Below are positions 11,305 through 22,982 of a stretch of DNA of 64,000 nucleotides, piece after piece. The notes under the pieces are model-generated. The model did not search any database, had not been told where the DNA came from, and saw nothing but the letters and a program-made list of their open reading frames with translations. The position numbers were made by a program, and so were the translations under genes. Origin of the DNA: Protopterus annectens. Lineage: Eukaryota > Chordata > Ceratodontiformes > Protopteridae. Numbering within the stretch: the stretch's first letter is position 1; each line of letters opens with the position of its first letter. Location of the stretch: positions 13,870,968-13,934,967 of the forward strand of contig NC_056739.1 in NCBI RefSeq assembly GCF_019279795.1, read 5' to 3'.

Positions 11305-13308
11305 TCAGGAGCACTGATAAGGTCTGTCAAAGAATATCTGGACCCCTGATTTTGCAGAGTACCACTGCCGCAAGGGCATCATTTTCTATTGGAGGTCCCC
11401 CCTCTACCCATGAGGTAAGTTACTCCTCATGTGTCCTGGAAAGGACCCTGGAATTTCTTGAACCACATCTTCTGACCACCTCTTTGATTCCTATAAAAGG
11501 ATCTCTGAGGGGTGGAAAATGTATGTCCATGGCAGACAGGGTCCTTCCATCCTTCTCACACCTGGATAATGTTTCCTTCACCTTTGGGCCAAATAAAGAC
11601 ATACCATCAAAGGGAGCACTAATGAACGAAGACTTGAAGCGATCTGCAAAATCTCATAAGCACATCCAGGCCTGTCTCCTAATGGAAATGCCTGACCCCG
11701 CTGCCCTAGAGGTTCCTTCAGCTTTATGTGAAATGATCCTCATGGATGAATTCAAAATAGATTGAAGGGTAGCCATATGAAAAGTCACAGATGACTGGAC
11801 CTCCGCAGAAACGGATCCTGATACGGTATCTGAGAGTTCCCTAATCAAATCCCTCTGCAACCTTGTAAAATGTGCCAAATAGTTCAATGACCTTAAATCA
11901 GAGGTTGCTGAAGCTGAACACACTTCCCAAACCTGTCCATCACCTAGACTCCTTGTTAGGGAGGTGAGCAGTGGAACTTTCCTCTGTGAGTTCCTTTTTG
12001 ACCTGTGACCTCACCATGACCATGGCATCAACAGGTATCCCTTTACTCCAAAACTGTTTATCCAAAGGTGGTGCCATAATCTTGTCTGTTCTCCTAAGTA
12101 TAAGCTCCACTGTGTCAGCTTCCTTCTATGCCCACTGAGAGACCAGTTCAATAAGCTCATCAGTGGGTGAAGTCACCCAGGAGGTAGATGGATCAGTACC
12201 AAAAGCCGCCAGGAATACCAACTACTCAGATGAGCATCCAACCTCCTCTCTGCTTTAGGATTTCAATAATGTTTTCAAAGGAGACATCTTCAGGAGGTGA
12301 CTCTGGGGCTCTTTCACCTTCATCAAAGTCCATATCCTCTGAGACTGACTCTTCTGGAGAGTCCAAGTGCTTCCTCTTACACTTTTTCTTCCTAGAGACC
12401 TCCTCAGTGGGATGCTCTGGGGAATATCAGAAGATACATAACTGGAAATACCTTGCTGGGAAGCATGGAATTCTTGGACTGGCTGCCCCTGTGACAGAGT
12501 GTGATGAGAGTCTGAATGCAGAGATATAAAGGTTGAAGAAGGGGTAGGATCAGTCTTGTTCTGCTTGGCTAGATTAAATCCTCTTCACAGCCCCAAAGGT
12601 GGATTGTCCTGGAAAAAGAGAATACCTCGAATTCGAAAGAACAAGCTTTTGGAAAGATGACCCTCTCAGCTCTGAAAGCAATCCCCTTGAGGTGGAAGCC
12701 AGAGTTGAGCTATCTAAAACCAAAGCTCCAAGGCACAGAGATGGCTCTGACAATTTCTGAGTCAAATCCAATACCTCAGATCCATCAGGTAAGCTTTGGC
12801 ACTGAGAGGTCTCCAGATCCAACAGAATCGGAGCACTCGGTGTAATCTTTGTATCTGAAGTTACAACAGTCTTCAGTTTTGAGTCAAACAGAGTTGGCAG
12901 TTTGGATCCAAGGGCTCTGTAAAAGTTGAAGGTATCACAGGAGGAAAATGCAGTGAGGGGGTGGCAGAAGCACAGGCTTCCTGACCTGAAGGGGTAGGAG
13001 TTGGTAAGACAACCATCTGACTCTGCGCTGAGAGTCTTCCATACCACTTCTTCTTCATTTAAACTTCTGGAAGAATGTGTGGAAACAATAGAGGGGAACT
13101 TGGGTTTGTGATGCTCTAAAAAGGTGAGGGCACCCTTGAGGGTACTGGATACAAGGGCTAGAAATTGACAGATCAGGTAATTTTTTTCATCAGATCTGAG
13201 GAGGTAGGATCCATCACTTTACTCTTTTTCTTCTTCGAATTCAAGGGTGAAGTCAAATCAGGCTTAGATATTTTTCTAGATTTAGGATCCAAGTGTGAGG
13301 TCAAAATC
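11305..13308 (-). pseudogene. DIRS-D gag, C-terminal part
   Basis: It is recognised by ADGASRAAGTG-like text (EGTSRAAGSGISIRRQAW), SLFGPKVKETLSRCEKDGRTLSAMD and MCSASATSDLRSLNYLAHFTRLQRDLI. The stop is at 11305-11307, in the same place as in the other gags. The upstream low-complexity Ser/Lys/Pro part reaches 13308, where DIRS-E interrupts it; the remaining N-terminus is at 19706-20082. Multiple frameshifts. Confidence 0.72.
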
Positions 13309-13345
13309 GAAGTTACATCTTACCATAATGTTCCATCTGTGTAGT

Positions 13346-13488
13346 CAATCTTCACTAATCTTTGGCTATGAGCTTGGTTCCAAGCCTCTGAACCAACTCG
13401 GCCGTTTACTTCAGTTTGTGCCTTCCAAACTCTCGAGCTAGTCTCTACCCATAATGCTCCTCTCAAAATTACCTCAGATCAAGTTTGC
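13346..13488. repeat. Left inverted terminal repeat of DIRS-E
   Basis: Reverse complement of 19547-19690. It shares AACTCGG, ACTCTCGAGCTAG-like and CCCATAATGCT blocks. Divergence between the two ends is visible by eye. Confidence 0.85.
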
Positions 13489-13659
13489 CCAATGAAGTGG
13501 CAGACAGACAAGCAGAAATTATACTACTAATAATAGTAGTAATAATAACAGACATAATAATCAGAGACCAGTTACATGTTCCTAATATGTAGCCAGCCAT
13601 GGAGAATTTGGTCCACTAAGAGTCTAAGGTTGGGGGAAGGAAGTCTGGGAATGTCAAGG

Positions 13660-13725
13660 ATTAGCAAAGATCAACAACACAGATGGAATGTTATGGTAAG
13701 ACATAACTTCTTTATCATCAAACCA
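13660..13725. other. Truncated internal complementary region of DIRS-E
   Basis: Only the half complementary to the left end is present (AACACAGATGGAATGTTATGGTAAGACATAAC in parts). The half expected to pair with the right end and the last recombinase codons are deleted. Confidence 0.65.
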
Positions 13726-15285
13726 AATGATGCCCATTCCCTAGAGACCTGATCCAATTTGTAATGATTGATAAAAGTATGTGGAAAAGAACAAGTGGCC
13801 GCTGCACAAATATCATCCAAGGATGCTCTGGCATGAAAAACTGCAGAAGTTGCCACCGCTCTAGTTGAATGGGCTTTAAGTGGGTGTGGAAGTTGAAGCC
13901 TGTCAACTGACAAAAGTAAAACAGTCTCTAAGCCATTTTGCCAAGGTAACTGTCTGTGGATATCTAGCAAATGAAGGGAATACTCCCCTTTACTGGTAAA
14001 ATTAGGGAAGAAGACTGGCAATTGAAGTGTCTGATTTATATTAGCTTCTGAAACTACCTTTGGTAAAAAGGATGGATTGGTCCTAAGGGCAACCCTATCC
14101 TTAAGGAATATTAAGTATGGAGGTTTACAGAATAAGGGCTGAAGTTTATATACTCTTCTGGTAGATGTAATAGCCACTAAAAAATGTTTTCCAAGATTAA
14201 AACTTTAAATCACAAGTCACTGATAGTTCAAAGGGAGAAGAGGTAAGGGACTGTATGACTAATGTTATATCCCAAGGAGGAATTGGTTCTTTAAATGGAG
14301 GTCTTAACATCAGGAGTCCCTTTAAAAATGCTTTACAAAGTTCATGTGACATGAAAGATGAGCCATCAAATCCCATATGAAAGTTTGATATTGCCGCTAT
14401 ATGAACTTTAATTGTTGATGCAGAGGAACCAGATTGGTAGAGGTTGGCTAAGAAGGTCTATATTACATTATTGGCTGATGAAAAGAGCGAACGCTCTTTC
14501 ATCAAACTGATAATGTCGAAAGACCTAAACAGCGAAGACACAGAACATCGTTCTTTTTTTTCCCCAGGGAAAAAAAATGGTGGGCGATGTCTTCGGGACT
14601 TTGCCATTTCTTCCACTATTGTGCGATCTTGGAATTGGTATATTTAAGTAGGGGGGTGTGGGAGGCAAAGCCCCCCATTAGTTTTGTGTTTTAAGGTTTT
14701 TTTTTTTTTTTTTGCAGAGCAGCAAATTTTTTCCCTGGGGAAAAATTCACTTTTCTGTGTCTTCGCTGTTTAGGACTTTAGACATTATCGGTTCGATGAA
14801 AGAGCATTTGCTCTTTTCATCAGTCGATAATGTAATATAAACATGGCTAAGAAATCCAAAACCTTATGAACTGGGCTCGAATAAGGATCAAGTCTGTTGT
14901 TAAGGGCCCAGTTTGCAAACTTTTCCCATTTACTTTGATAAAGTTTCTTAGTTGAAGGTTTGTGATGAGCCACAATAATCTGTCGGACAGGAGAGGATAG
15001 GGAAGTATGCCTGGCAATCATGGGAACTGGAGAAGCCAGGCAGAGAGTTCGAGATGTTGGAGATTCAGATGAACCATGCCTTCTGAGTGAGACAGCAGAT
15101 CTGGAGCTGGGTCCAGAATCCATGGTTTCCAAAGAAGGTGAGGCCAGAGGAAGGGAAACCAAACCTGTCGAGGCCAGAAAGGAGGAATGAGGATTATTGA
15201 GTTCTCTGACCTCTTGGCTTTCTTTAGAAATTGTGATATCAAGGGAGTTGGAGGAAAGGCATAGAGAAGACCGGGGGCCAGTCAT
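13671..15285 (-). pseudogene. DIRS-E tyrosine recombinase, interrupted by a MITE
   Basis: The C-terminal catalytic part (13671-14177) has the first Arg (MAITSTRRVYKL), the HxxR box (KAHSTRAVATSAVF) and the Tyr (INHYKLD), so all visible catalytic residues are kept. About 40 residues between the LHLLDIHRQ block and HSTR are missing, an internal deletion relative to DIRS-B. The N-terminal half (HKPSTKKLYQSKWEKFANWA) is at 14785-15285, beyond the inserted TIR element. It overlaps the methyltransferase-like frame upstream. Confidence 0.82.
14455..14843. mobile_element. 389-bp TIR element (MITE) with 10-bp target duplication
   Basis: The termini are long inverted repeats of roughly 95-125 bp. The left starts GGTCTATATTACATTAT and the right ends ATAATGTAATATAAACA. 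Both carry an inner hairpin GATGAAAAGAGC...GCTCTTTCATC and the block TAAACAGCGAAGACACAGAA. It is flanked by TGGCTAAGAA at 14445-14454 and 14844-14853. Long TIRs and a 9-10-bp duplication point to a Mutator-like non-autonomous element; this class call is inference. No transposase is encoded. It interrupts the DIRS-E recombinase. Confidence 0.85.
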
Positions 15286-17044
15286 GAAGGAGAGAGTCTC
15301 TGGGTGACTCCCCTAGTGAGGGGATTAGGGCAAAGTAACTTCTGCACTTGTTCAATGATGAAGCAAAAAGATCGTAACAAGGTTGTCTCCAGTGATGAAA
15401 AATCTTGTTCGCCACTACAGGATTGAGAGACCACTCATGAGGCATGAGAATAGTTCTGCCCAGCTTGTCTGCTATCACACTGGAGCTCCCCGGAATGTGT
15501 TTTGCTGTGAGAAAGCAGTTGGAAGAAATCACCCATTGCCAAACTCTGAGGGCTTCTCAACACAATGGGTAAGATTTGGTTCCCCCTTGCTTGTTGCTAT
15601 ACCAAACTACTGATATGTTGTCCATTTGAATTGCTGCAGCTCCCAGAGGAAGGACATCCTGGAATGCTTGCAATGCTAACAACACTGCCCTCATCTTCAG
15701 AACACTGATGTGCAAGTTGGCCACTAGTTGGGACCACATGCCTTGAACCATCCTTCCTAGATAATGCCCCTCCCCATCTGGGAAGCATCTGTGGTCATTA
15801 TGGCTTGGGGTTGCAGAAGAATAAATGGTCGCCCTCAAGAGAATCTGATTGGAATGGAGCCACCACAAAAGATCTTGTTTGCAGTGACTTGTAACCACAA
15901 TTAGGTAACACATTGGCTGATAAATCAGAAATCACTGGGAGGCAGGTAACCACTGTAGGATTCACATGTGGCATCTTGCTACGGAGAGAAAAGTTATTGC
16001 TGCTGCCATTGAGCTTAACACTTTTAGGGCTAATTTTGCTGGAACTCTGTTGTTTCTTAGAATTTGACAGACTTGGAATCTGATGCACTGTAGTCTTTCT
16101 GGATGAAGAGAAGCAATTTCAGTGACAGTGTCTAAGCAGGCTCCAATGAAGTCCGACTGCTGTGAAGGTTGTAAGCTTGACTTTTTGAAATTTATTGTTA
16201 TGCCTAGAGATGTACAGAGGTGCAGAGTGTAATATCTTGCCCATTTTGACACTTGGTGGTAGTGGTAAGGAGCCAGTTGTTGAGGTATGGAAAAACTCGA
16301 AAGCCCTGCAGTCTTAGATGAGCTGCAACCACTGCCATGCATTTGGTGGACACCACGAGGGCAGTGCTCTGAATTGGAAATGACTGGCAGAAACCTCCTG
16401 GAGCATTTGTCCATTTTTACATGGTAATATGCATCCTGGAGGTCTACAGAGCACATCCAATTGCCTTTTTCCAAGAATGGAAGGATCGACTGTACCAAAA
16501 CCATCCGGAATTTTGTTTGATGAACTGCCTTGTTGAACTGGCTGAGATCCAAGATGAGTTTCCAGTCCCCTGTTTTTTGGGCACTTAAAAGAGCCTCGAG
16601 TAAAAACTGGATCCTGTTTGGTCTGGTGGGACTTTTTGGATGACCTCTTTTGTCTAGCAGTTTTTGAATTTCTATACATGCTGCTTCCCTACAACTGGCT
16701 GGAACATCCGGGAGCTTTTCTGGGTTATTGAGAGTAATGATGGTGAAATTTTGTAATCTCTGATTATTATTCCTTGCACCTATTTTTCCGTACTTAATAT
16801 TTGCCAGGCAAATTGGTGCAGAGAAAGTCATCCCCTGACTGCCTCCAGAGGAGGGCAATCGGGGCCCCATGCAGGGGTGCTGATAGGAGGTACCAGAGAA
16901 AGATTCTCTGGACCCCCTGGTTTTGTGGTCCATTTCTGCCTCTGGGGTGGTGTCTTCCATTATGTCCACCTCTGCCCCAAGGAAAGTCTTTGCCACATGA
17001 ATCTTGGAAAGACCCCTTGGATTTTTTAAATCAGTCTCCCACAT
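15018..17044 (-). pseudogene. DIRS-E RT / RNase H / methyltransferase-like ORF
   Basis: A long frame (15962-17044) runs from a gag-like tail straight into RT: KTGDWKLILDLSQFNK, MCSVDLQDAYYHVKM, LGITINF. A frame change removes motif C (YLDD is not readable in frame). RNase H at 15557-15913 keeps IQMDNISVVWYSNKQGG, but the catalytic Glu position reads SVLKMRAVLLAL, Glu to Lys. The methyltransferase-like stretch (WHQPCYDLFASS, PPFWPRQVWFPFL) runs to about 15018. Gag and RT have become one frame here, unlike A. Confidence 0.8.
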
Positions 17045-19190
17045 CTCTGGTTCCTAGAATAAGGCCACTGAGGAGTGGAGAAACATACATCCATGGCAGA
17101 AAGGGTCTTGCCATCTTTTTCACATCTGGCTAAAGTGTCTTTTACCTTGGGACCAAAATGGGTAGATCTGTCAAATGGAGCGTTGACAAATGATGCTTTA
17201 AATGGCTCCAAAAAATCACACAAGCTCATCCAGGAATGCCTTCTAATGATTACTCCTGAACCCGCTGCTCTAGTCGTCCCTTCAGCTGCGTAAGCAATCA
17301 GCCTTATAGACGAGTTAGAAATCGCATCAAGGGTTGCTAGCTGAGAGTAATTTTGTCCAGTAGCCCTTCAGCCACTGCTCCTGAGAGGGTATCCGAGAGC
17401 TACTTAATCAGATCCCTCTGTAATCTTGTAAAGTGCACCATATAATTCAAGGACCTAAGAGCGAATGTCATTGAAATATAAACGCTCTTCCCAAACCTAT
17501 CCAAAGTCCTAGACTCCTTGTTAGGAGGATGGATAGTCAGACTTTCCTCAGCAAGTTCCTTCTTTGTGGCTGCCGCTATCACCATGTCATCAACAGGTAT
17601 GCCTTTGGACCAGTGTGGCTCATCCTTAAGGGCTGATACGATATGATCATGTCTCTTGGGGATTGGCTTGATGGAGTCGCGCATCTTCCATGAACGCTGA
17701 GCGATCAATTTAATGAGATCATCAGTGGGCAGACAGATCCAAGAAGTAGACGACTTGACACGACCGAATGGACCGAATGGAAGACCAGCCATCCCTCTGT
17801 TTCAGGATTTCTAGGATGTCCCTGAAGGGAACACCATCAGGGGGTAACCTGGGGGAAACTTCCCCTTCATCAGAATCAGTATCTTCAGTGAAAGACTCCT
17901 CTGGGGAGTCAAAGTGCTTCCTCCTGCACTTATTCTTCGCAGGTACTTCCTTGGGGGGATGATCTGAGGAAGTGTACGAAGAGGAAACCACCAAAGTGGG
18001 TCTTTCCTGGGACTTTTGTGCAATCTGTCCTGAGGATGAGAAGGATGGCAGCTCAGGTCGAGGAGATGTAAAAACTTGTCCAGACAGGGATGTCAAAGAC
18101 TTCTCCATGATCCAGAAAGCCGCCCCCCCCCCATAGAGGGATGGGATCCCAGAATCAAAATAGACTCCTTTGGAACCAGGGTCACACCTCATACTGAGGA
18201 GGTGACCCCTGAAACCGAAGCCTGGGTCAATCCTACAAAGGCCGAAGCACCAAGGGACATAGATGGCTCTGAAGTTAAGGAAATCTATCTATGCACCTTG
18301 GACCCAGCCAAAAATTCTCAAGCTCGGGAGGCCTCTGGTGCTGAAAGCCCAGAAGAGCTCAAGACAGCTCTCGGTACCAGAGAAGAGGATGCTACCAGAA
18401 CAGAGACAGTTGATGCCGGAAGTGTCAGAACTGAGGGCTCCAATGATTCAATAGGAGTTGGAGGAGGAACGGGTGGTGTCATAGATAAGCTGGTTCTGAC
18501 ACCAAAGTGGCCAGGAACCAAAAACAATCCCCTCACTATCAGGAGCTGATCCACCAGTCTCATAATGTTGACTTCTGAGAGACCATTAGTGGATCGAATT
18601 GAGGCAGTTGAAGGAGACCTAGAGGGTTTCACTTCAAGGAAGGGGCTTGGTGGCCTGTCCTTAAAAGGGTCAATAGTTGATGAATATTTTGTCCTTGGGA
18701 GCAAAGGCAGCTTTGACTGTTCTGACACCAAAATCTCTGTGGGTGTCGAGGAAGATGCTGTTGGCTTCGAAAATGTTGTAGGTGCTGAGTCAGTTATACC
18801 TTTCAGTGCCAAAGAACTCTATGGCACTGAAGGCACTCTCGAAACCTTCCTGGATGGTTCCAAGGTACTTGGAAGTAAAGAAGGTCTTTTTTTACTAGTG
18901 GAAGAAGAGGAGGATAATGAAGTGCTGGATTCAGTTCTAGACCAAGAAATAGCCTCTTTGAAATCAGATTTCAAAAGTCCCTTAAGTACTAAATTTTTCT
19001 TGCGTTCAGTAAGAGTACAGGTAGAAAAACCATGACAAACTGAGCAACTTTCTCATAAGTGGACTTTCCACAAACAAACACAAAGGGTATGCCCATCAGA
19101 ATTGGGCATTTTGCCCTGGCATTTCTGACACCATTTAAATCAGGAGGTGCCTTAAGAGGATTTAACTGGAGAAACTTGTTTTTTAGCCAT
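16860..19190 (-). pseudogene. DIRS-E gag-like ORF
   Basis: The start region at 19190 gives a MAKKQVSP-type N-terminus. The Cys/His cluster follows (WCQKCQGKMPNSDGHTLCV, SCSVCHGF), with in-frame stops. The C-terminal core is recognisable: TRLQRDLI (about 17400), GRVKSSTSWI, NKESRTLDRFGKSVY, LCDFLEPFKASFVNAPFDRS, FGPKVKDTLARCEKDGKTLSAMD. Middle segments are Ser/Pro/Thr-rich. It is broken by several frameshifts. Confidence 0.72.
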
Positions 19191-19546
19191 AATACAAACA
19201 GTCGAACACACACACAGTTTGACAGAAAAGGATATAGAAACAGATTTTTTTTTTAAGATAAGACAAAAGGTAAATAATAACAATGGTAAGTAAAATATAA
19301 CTTAAAAAGGTAAGGGGTGTACCAGCAATGGCACTTGAAGAAACTGCCAATGGTAGTATAAAATAAAAATGGGAAAAACACATGCACACACTAAGGAGAA
19401 GCCAAAACGAGAGGAATGGGTCAACAGTAAGAGAGCTATTAGGAAGGGAAATACAGAAATATCCAAAAAGAGATTTTAAATAGGAAAAAACTTACTTAAC
19501 AATAAGCAAAGGCTCGAGAGAAGGTCGAATGCGTCTGACACATGAA

Positions 19547-19690
19547 GCAACAAATGAGATCGGAGGTAATTTTGAGGGAAGCATTATGGGTAGAGCCTAG
19601 CTCAAGAGTTTCAAAGGCGCAGGCTGAAGTAAACAACCGAGTTGGTTCCGAGGCTCAGAACTGAGCCCACAGTCAAGGACTGAGTGAAGA
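19547..19690. repeat. Right inverted terminal repeat of DIRS-E
   Basis: Pairs with 13346-13488. The outer end continues to CATCAGAT at 19705, which is shared with the right ends of DIRS-D and DIRS-F. Confidence 0.85.
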
Positions 19691-19705
19691 CTGACAACAT
19701 CAGAT

Positions 19706-20082
19706 TCCAAGTTAGATCTTTTCTTAGATTTAGGATCCAAGGCTGACGTCAGATCCAACATAGGACTCATTGAAGATTATTGTGAGACCTGAGAGGATGA
19801 AGTGGATGGTCTTGGTTAATAAGATTAAGAAACTCTGCTTTTAGGAGATTGAGCCACGGATATTGTCTCTCCGAAATCTAAAGAGAGCAAACCTTTCAAA
19901 ATCAATTTGTTCTCCCTCTCCACTCTACTAAGGCCCTGTAGTTAAATTCATGACAAATCGCACAATCTTCCTGTAAATGTAAAGTACCAAGATAGTAAAC
20001 ACAAAGTATGGGCATTAGACATGGGAAGTTTGTGCCTATACTTAGCACATTTTTTAAACCCAGCAGGACCCTTTTCCATCAT
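19706..20082 (-). pseudogene. DIRS-D gag, N-terminal part
   Basis: The start is at 20082 or 20079 (two adjacent ATGs) and gives MMEKGPAGFKKCAKYRHK, then SNAHTLCVYYLGTLHLQEDCAICHEF. This is the same Cys/His layout as the gags of A, B and C. The frame runs into DIRS-E, and the rest of gag is at 11305-13308. Separated from its body by the 6.4-kb insertion. Confidence 0.75.
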
Positions 20083-20247
20083 AATCACAACCAACAGAAA
20101 CTATCTAACAGTAATAGCACAATTAAAGAAACGTTTCTTTTTTTTTTTTTTTTGGAAGCCAACAATAAAAGAAATACTAGGAAAGGCAATTAAAAGGTAC
20201 ACTAAGTGCAGAGAAGAAAAACTATTACCATTAAAAGTATTTTGCAG

Positions 20248-20466
20248 GAGACATCGCCTCACAGTAAGACGCTGTCCGGTTCTATTCTCAGCTAGAGCGT
20301 CTTCTGCGTGGAGACATGCGTGAATGGGCGTACCTTCATTGAAGGTTGTGCATCAGGGCTGGTAACTCGACACATAAAAATCAACTACCAATCATTAGCG
20401 GACCGGAGTTCCACTGTGGCGACCCCTAACTGGGAAAAGCCGAAAGACACAACAACAACAACACTG
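20248..20466 (+). mobile_element. tRNA-derived SINE, 5'-truncated copy
   Basis: Same family as the copy at 6097-6374 but in the opposite orientation. It keeps the B box region (GGTTCTATTCTCAGCTAGAGC), the middle block (GTGCATCAGGGCTGGTAACTCG) and the end block TGGCGACCCCTAACTGGGAAAAGCCG, and finishes in an (AAC)n-type tail. The A-box side is short. It lies in the leader of DIRS-D, between the gag start and the right terminal repeat. No clear flanking duplication. Confidence 0.8.
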
Positions 20467-20654
20467 TAAGAAAGTTCAAAGGGAGAGAAAAGCTAAAAAC
20501 ATATTTTTGAAGTTTCTAAGTAAGCGAAAGGGTGATGGACAGGAAAATGTTTTATAAAAAGGAAAACTGTGAAAAAAGGCATTAAGTATAAAAGCAACAC
20601 ATTTATCTTATAAATGCTAGAGAGCTAAGGAGAACCACGTCTTTCATGTAAAGC

Positions 20655-20795
20655 ACAAACAAGATCTCAGGTAACTTAGGGTTGATGCATTATGGGTAAT
20701 GGGAAGCTCGAGAGTTTTAGGTTGCCACGAGCTTTAGCAATGGCCGAGACGGATCCGACCATTGGACCCAAACCCATCAGTTGAGGAGAGAATGA
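20655..20795. repeat. Right inverted terminal repeat of DIRS-D
   Basis: Reverse complement of 7966-8106. The outer end is GACAACATCAGAT at 20802-20814. Confidence 0.9.
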
Positions 20796-20814
20796 AAACT
20801 TGACAACATCAGAT

Positions 20815-21478
20815 CCGTGATTATAAAGTGTTTTTAGTCTATAATGGCTAAAATAATGGCAAAAGTGATATTGTTACATATGGATCAGTGTGTTTTTGGA
20901 GGGTAGGCAACCATTTGACATTAACTGATGAGTCAGAGGGAAGCAGAATATACGAAAATGCCACTTTTGTTGGTGGGTCTTGATGCAGAGAAAGCATTTG
21001 ACAGAATAATCTGGGACTTTATGAGCAGAGCAATGGAAGCATTTGCATTCCCTGATAAAATTATAAGGTTGATTAGGAGGCTATATAAGGGATCAGAGGA
21101 GAAAATTAAAGCGGGTGGGGTCCTCTCTGGTAATTTCTGCTTGAACAGAGGAACCAGGCAGGGGTGTCCTCTCTTCCCTTTGTTATCTGCATTATATTTA
21201 GAATCACTGGCAAAGAAAATAAGGGAATCAGAAATTTAGGGATATAATTGGTACATTAGTCAAGAAAAGATGGCTGTATTTGTAGATGATATTATTTTAT
21301 ACCTGACAAAACCAGAACAGGACATTACAGTGTTGTGGAACATTCTGAGACAGTTTCAAATCTTTTCAGCATACAAAATTAATGAAGCTAAAACAAAGGC
21401 AATAGCAGTTAATTATATACCCACCGATGAATTGGTTCAGCAATATCCATATTTATGAGGATATGATAAAATTAGAAG
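20815..21478 (+). pseudogene. L1-like ORF2, RT catalytic part
   Basis: Text equivalent to the L1 KILANRL and DQ.GF blocks lies just after the DIRS-D right end, and then LLLVGLDAEKAFDRIIWDFM (motif A, Asp present). The next blocks are GTRQGCPLFPLL (motif B) and MAVFVDDIILYL (motif C, both Asp present) at 21270-21305. Motifs A and B lie in one frame (20928-21239) and motif C in another, after a stop at 21239. DIRS-B cuts the frame after QYPYL. Confidence 0.85.
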
Positions 21479-21523
21479 ATATGTACCTACCATAACGTTC
21501 CATGTTACTTCTCTTCTTCTCGC

Positions 21524-21660
21524 CTTCTTTCTTGCTGGATGGGTTCGGAGCCGATCCTCGGCTCCGACTCAGCCACTCTAAAAGCTCGAGAGCTAGTTCC
21601 ACCGGCTCAAGGCTCCCCTATATCCCACAATGCTAGGCGGTAACTCCTCAGATCTCGTTT
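21524..21660. repeat. Left inverted terminal repeat of DIRS-B
   Basis: Reverse complement of 27398-27533 with only a handful of differences, over CCTAGCATTGTGGGATATAG and neighbouring text. It contains GGAGCCGA-TCC-TCGGCTCC. Confidence 0.93.
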
Positions 21661-21744
21661 GAAGCTAAGGCCAGAAAGAAAATTCCATAAGGAACAAGGA
21701 AAAAAACTCCTCTAGATCTGTCCTGGCTAGGGGGAAGGAGGGTG

Positions 21745-21850
21745 GGACGCAAGAAAGAAGGCGAGAAGAAGACAACTAACATGGAACATTATGGTAGGTA
21801 CATAACTTCTAAATGTTAAGTTGTCAATCTCGCTTTCATTCTTGCTGGAT
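21745..21850. other. Internal complementary region of DIRS-B
   Basis: The first half (GGCGAGAAGAAGACAACTAA, ATGGTAGGTACATAACTTC) is the reverse complement of the outer left end at 21475-21535. The second half (ATGTTAAGTTGTCAATCTCG, TTCATTCTTGCTGGATGGG) is the reverse complement of the outer right end. This is the diagnostic DIRS layout. Confidence 0.88.
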
Positions 21851-21884
21851 GGGACCGCGTCCCTAGCACCTTGTCCCGGGTGGC

Positions 21885-22960
21885 CTATCGGAACAGACTC
21901 TTGAGTACAGTGGAACCAAAGTTGGTTCGGTCTCTAGAGGCCAAGTCCAACTTATAATGAGAAATGAAGGTATGGGGAGAAGCCCAAGTAGCTGCAGAAC
22001 AAATTGAATCAATAGGCAGCCTATCTTGGAAAGCTATGGAAGTGGCTAAAGCTCTAGTTGAATGAGCCCTGGGTTTGGATGGCAACTGTTGATGTCTTAT
22101 CTCATACACTAGGGTAATCAACGAAGTAAGCCATCTAGAGAGAGACACTTTAGAAAATGGAAGGCCCATTCTACATTCTGCATAAGAAACAAACAGTTGG
22201 TCAGATTTCCTGAATTGTTTGGTCCTGTCTAAATAGTACCTAAGTTGGCGATGAACATCTAAACAGTGTAACTTTTGTTCTGACCTATTAGAATAATTTG
22301 GGAAGAAAACAGAAAGCTCAACGGTTTGATTCAAATTTGCCAGTGAAGCTACCTTGGGCAAAAAGGACGGGTTAGTACGCAAGGACACCCTATCCTTATG
22401 AAAAACAAGATAAGGGGGTCGACAACACAGAGCATGGAGTGCAGAGACTCTTCTAGCTGAAGTGATAGCTACTAAGAAGAGTGTTTTCCAAGAAAGTAAC
22501 TTTATTGAACATGAAGCCGCAGGTTCAAAGGGGGAAAGAATTAAGGACGTCAGAACCAAGTTGAGATCCCATTGGGGAGGAGGGTCTCTGATGGGTGGTT
22601 TTAGGAGAAAAACTCCCTTTAAAAAGGCTTTGCAGAGTTTGTGAGACATAATGGAGGACTCTGAAACTCCAACATGAAAGTTCGAAATTGCTGCCAACTG
22701 AACTCTAATGGTAGATGGAGACGAACCTGAATGGAAAAGTTCGGCTAGAAAGTCTAGAACTGATTGAATGGAAGCAGTGAAAGGATCTATATTCTTTGAC
22801 TGCGCCCAATAGGAAAAACGTTTCCACTTGTTATGTTAAATCTTCCGAGTGGAAGATTTATGAGAGGCTATCAAGATATCTCTAACTGAGTGAGATATCA
22901 GAGGAAGCCTGGCTAAAGTTGGAATTGGAGGAACCACGCTGTGAGGTTCAGAGAAGGAAG
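21885..22960 (-). pseudogene. DIRS-B tyrosine recombinase
   Basis: The main frame (21885-22697, 270 residues) holds ITSARRVSALHAL (first Arg), KPRAHSTRALATSIAF (HxxR) and HTFISHYKLDL (catalytic Tyr), so the catalytic set is complete. The N-terminal part lies at 22700-22930 (SVRDILIASHKSST) and has a deletion in the block that reads RKIYLSKWKRF in A (near 22835), which shifts the frame. The ORF continues upstream over the RNase H region in a second frame (22983-23837). A repaired frame is not asserted. Confidence 0.88.
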
Positions 22961-22982
22961 GGAGTGGTGCAACTGACCCGAC

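Larger units (their letters stand above)
13309..19705 (-). mobile_element. DIRS-E retrotransposon nested in DIRS-D gag
   Basis: It has its own complete set of inverted termini (13346-13488 and 19547-19690), a gag, RT/RNase H and YR on the minus strand. The left end is near GAAGTTACATCTTACCATAATG and the right end is CATCAGAT at 19705. DIRS-D gag text resumes on both sides. Because it lies within D, it inserted later. A 389-bp TIR element has in turn inserted into its YR gene. It is in the same family as D and F. Confidence 0.88.
7925..20814 (-). mobile_element. DIRS-D retrotransposon, interrupted by DIRS-E and a SINE
   Basis: The left terminus starts near GAAGTTAAGTCCTTACC and the right terminus ends ACAACATCAGAT at 20814. 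The inverted terminal repeats pair closely. Between them, on the minus strand, lie gag (split), RT/RNase H, YR and an internal complementary region. DIRS-E sits in its gag at 13309-19705. D landed in the L1-like RT exactly between the YRPIS block and the next RT segment. D belongs to the D/E/F family by terminal and gag sequence. It is heavily decayed. Confidence 0.88.

Noticed and set aside
18565-19035. 156-residue plus-strand frame with acidic composition
   Set aside because: Antisense of the Ser/Pro-rich middle of DIRS-E gag.
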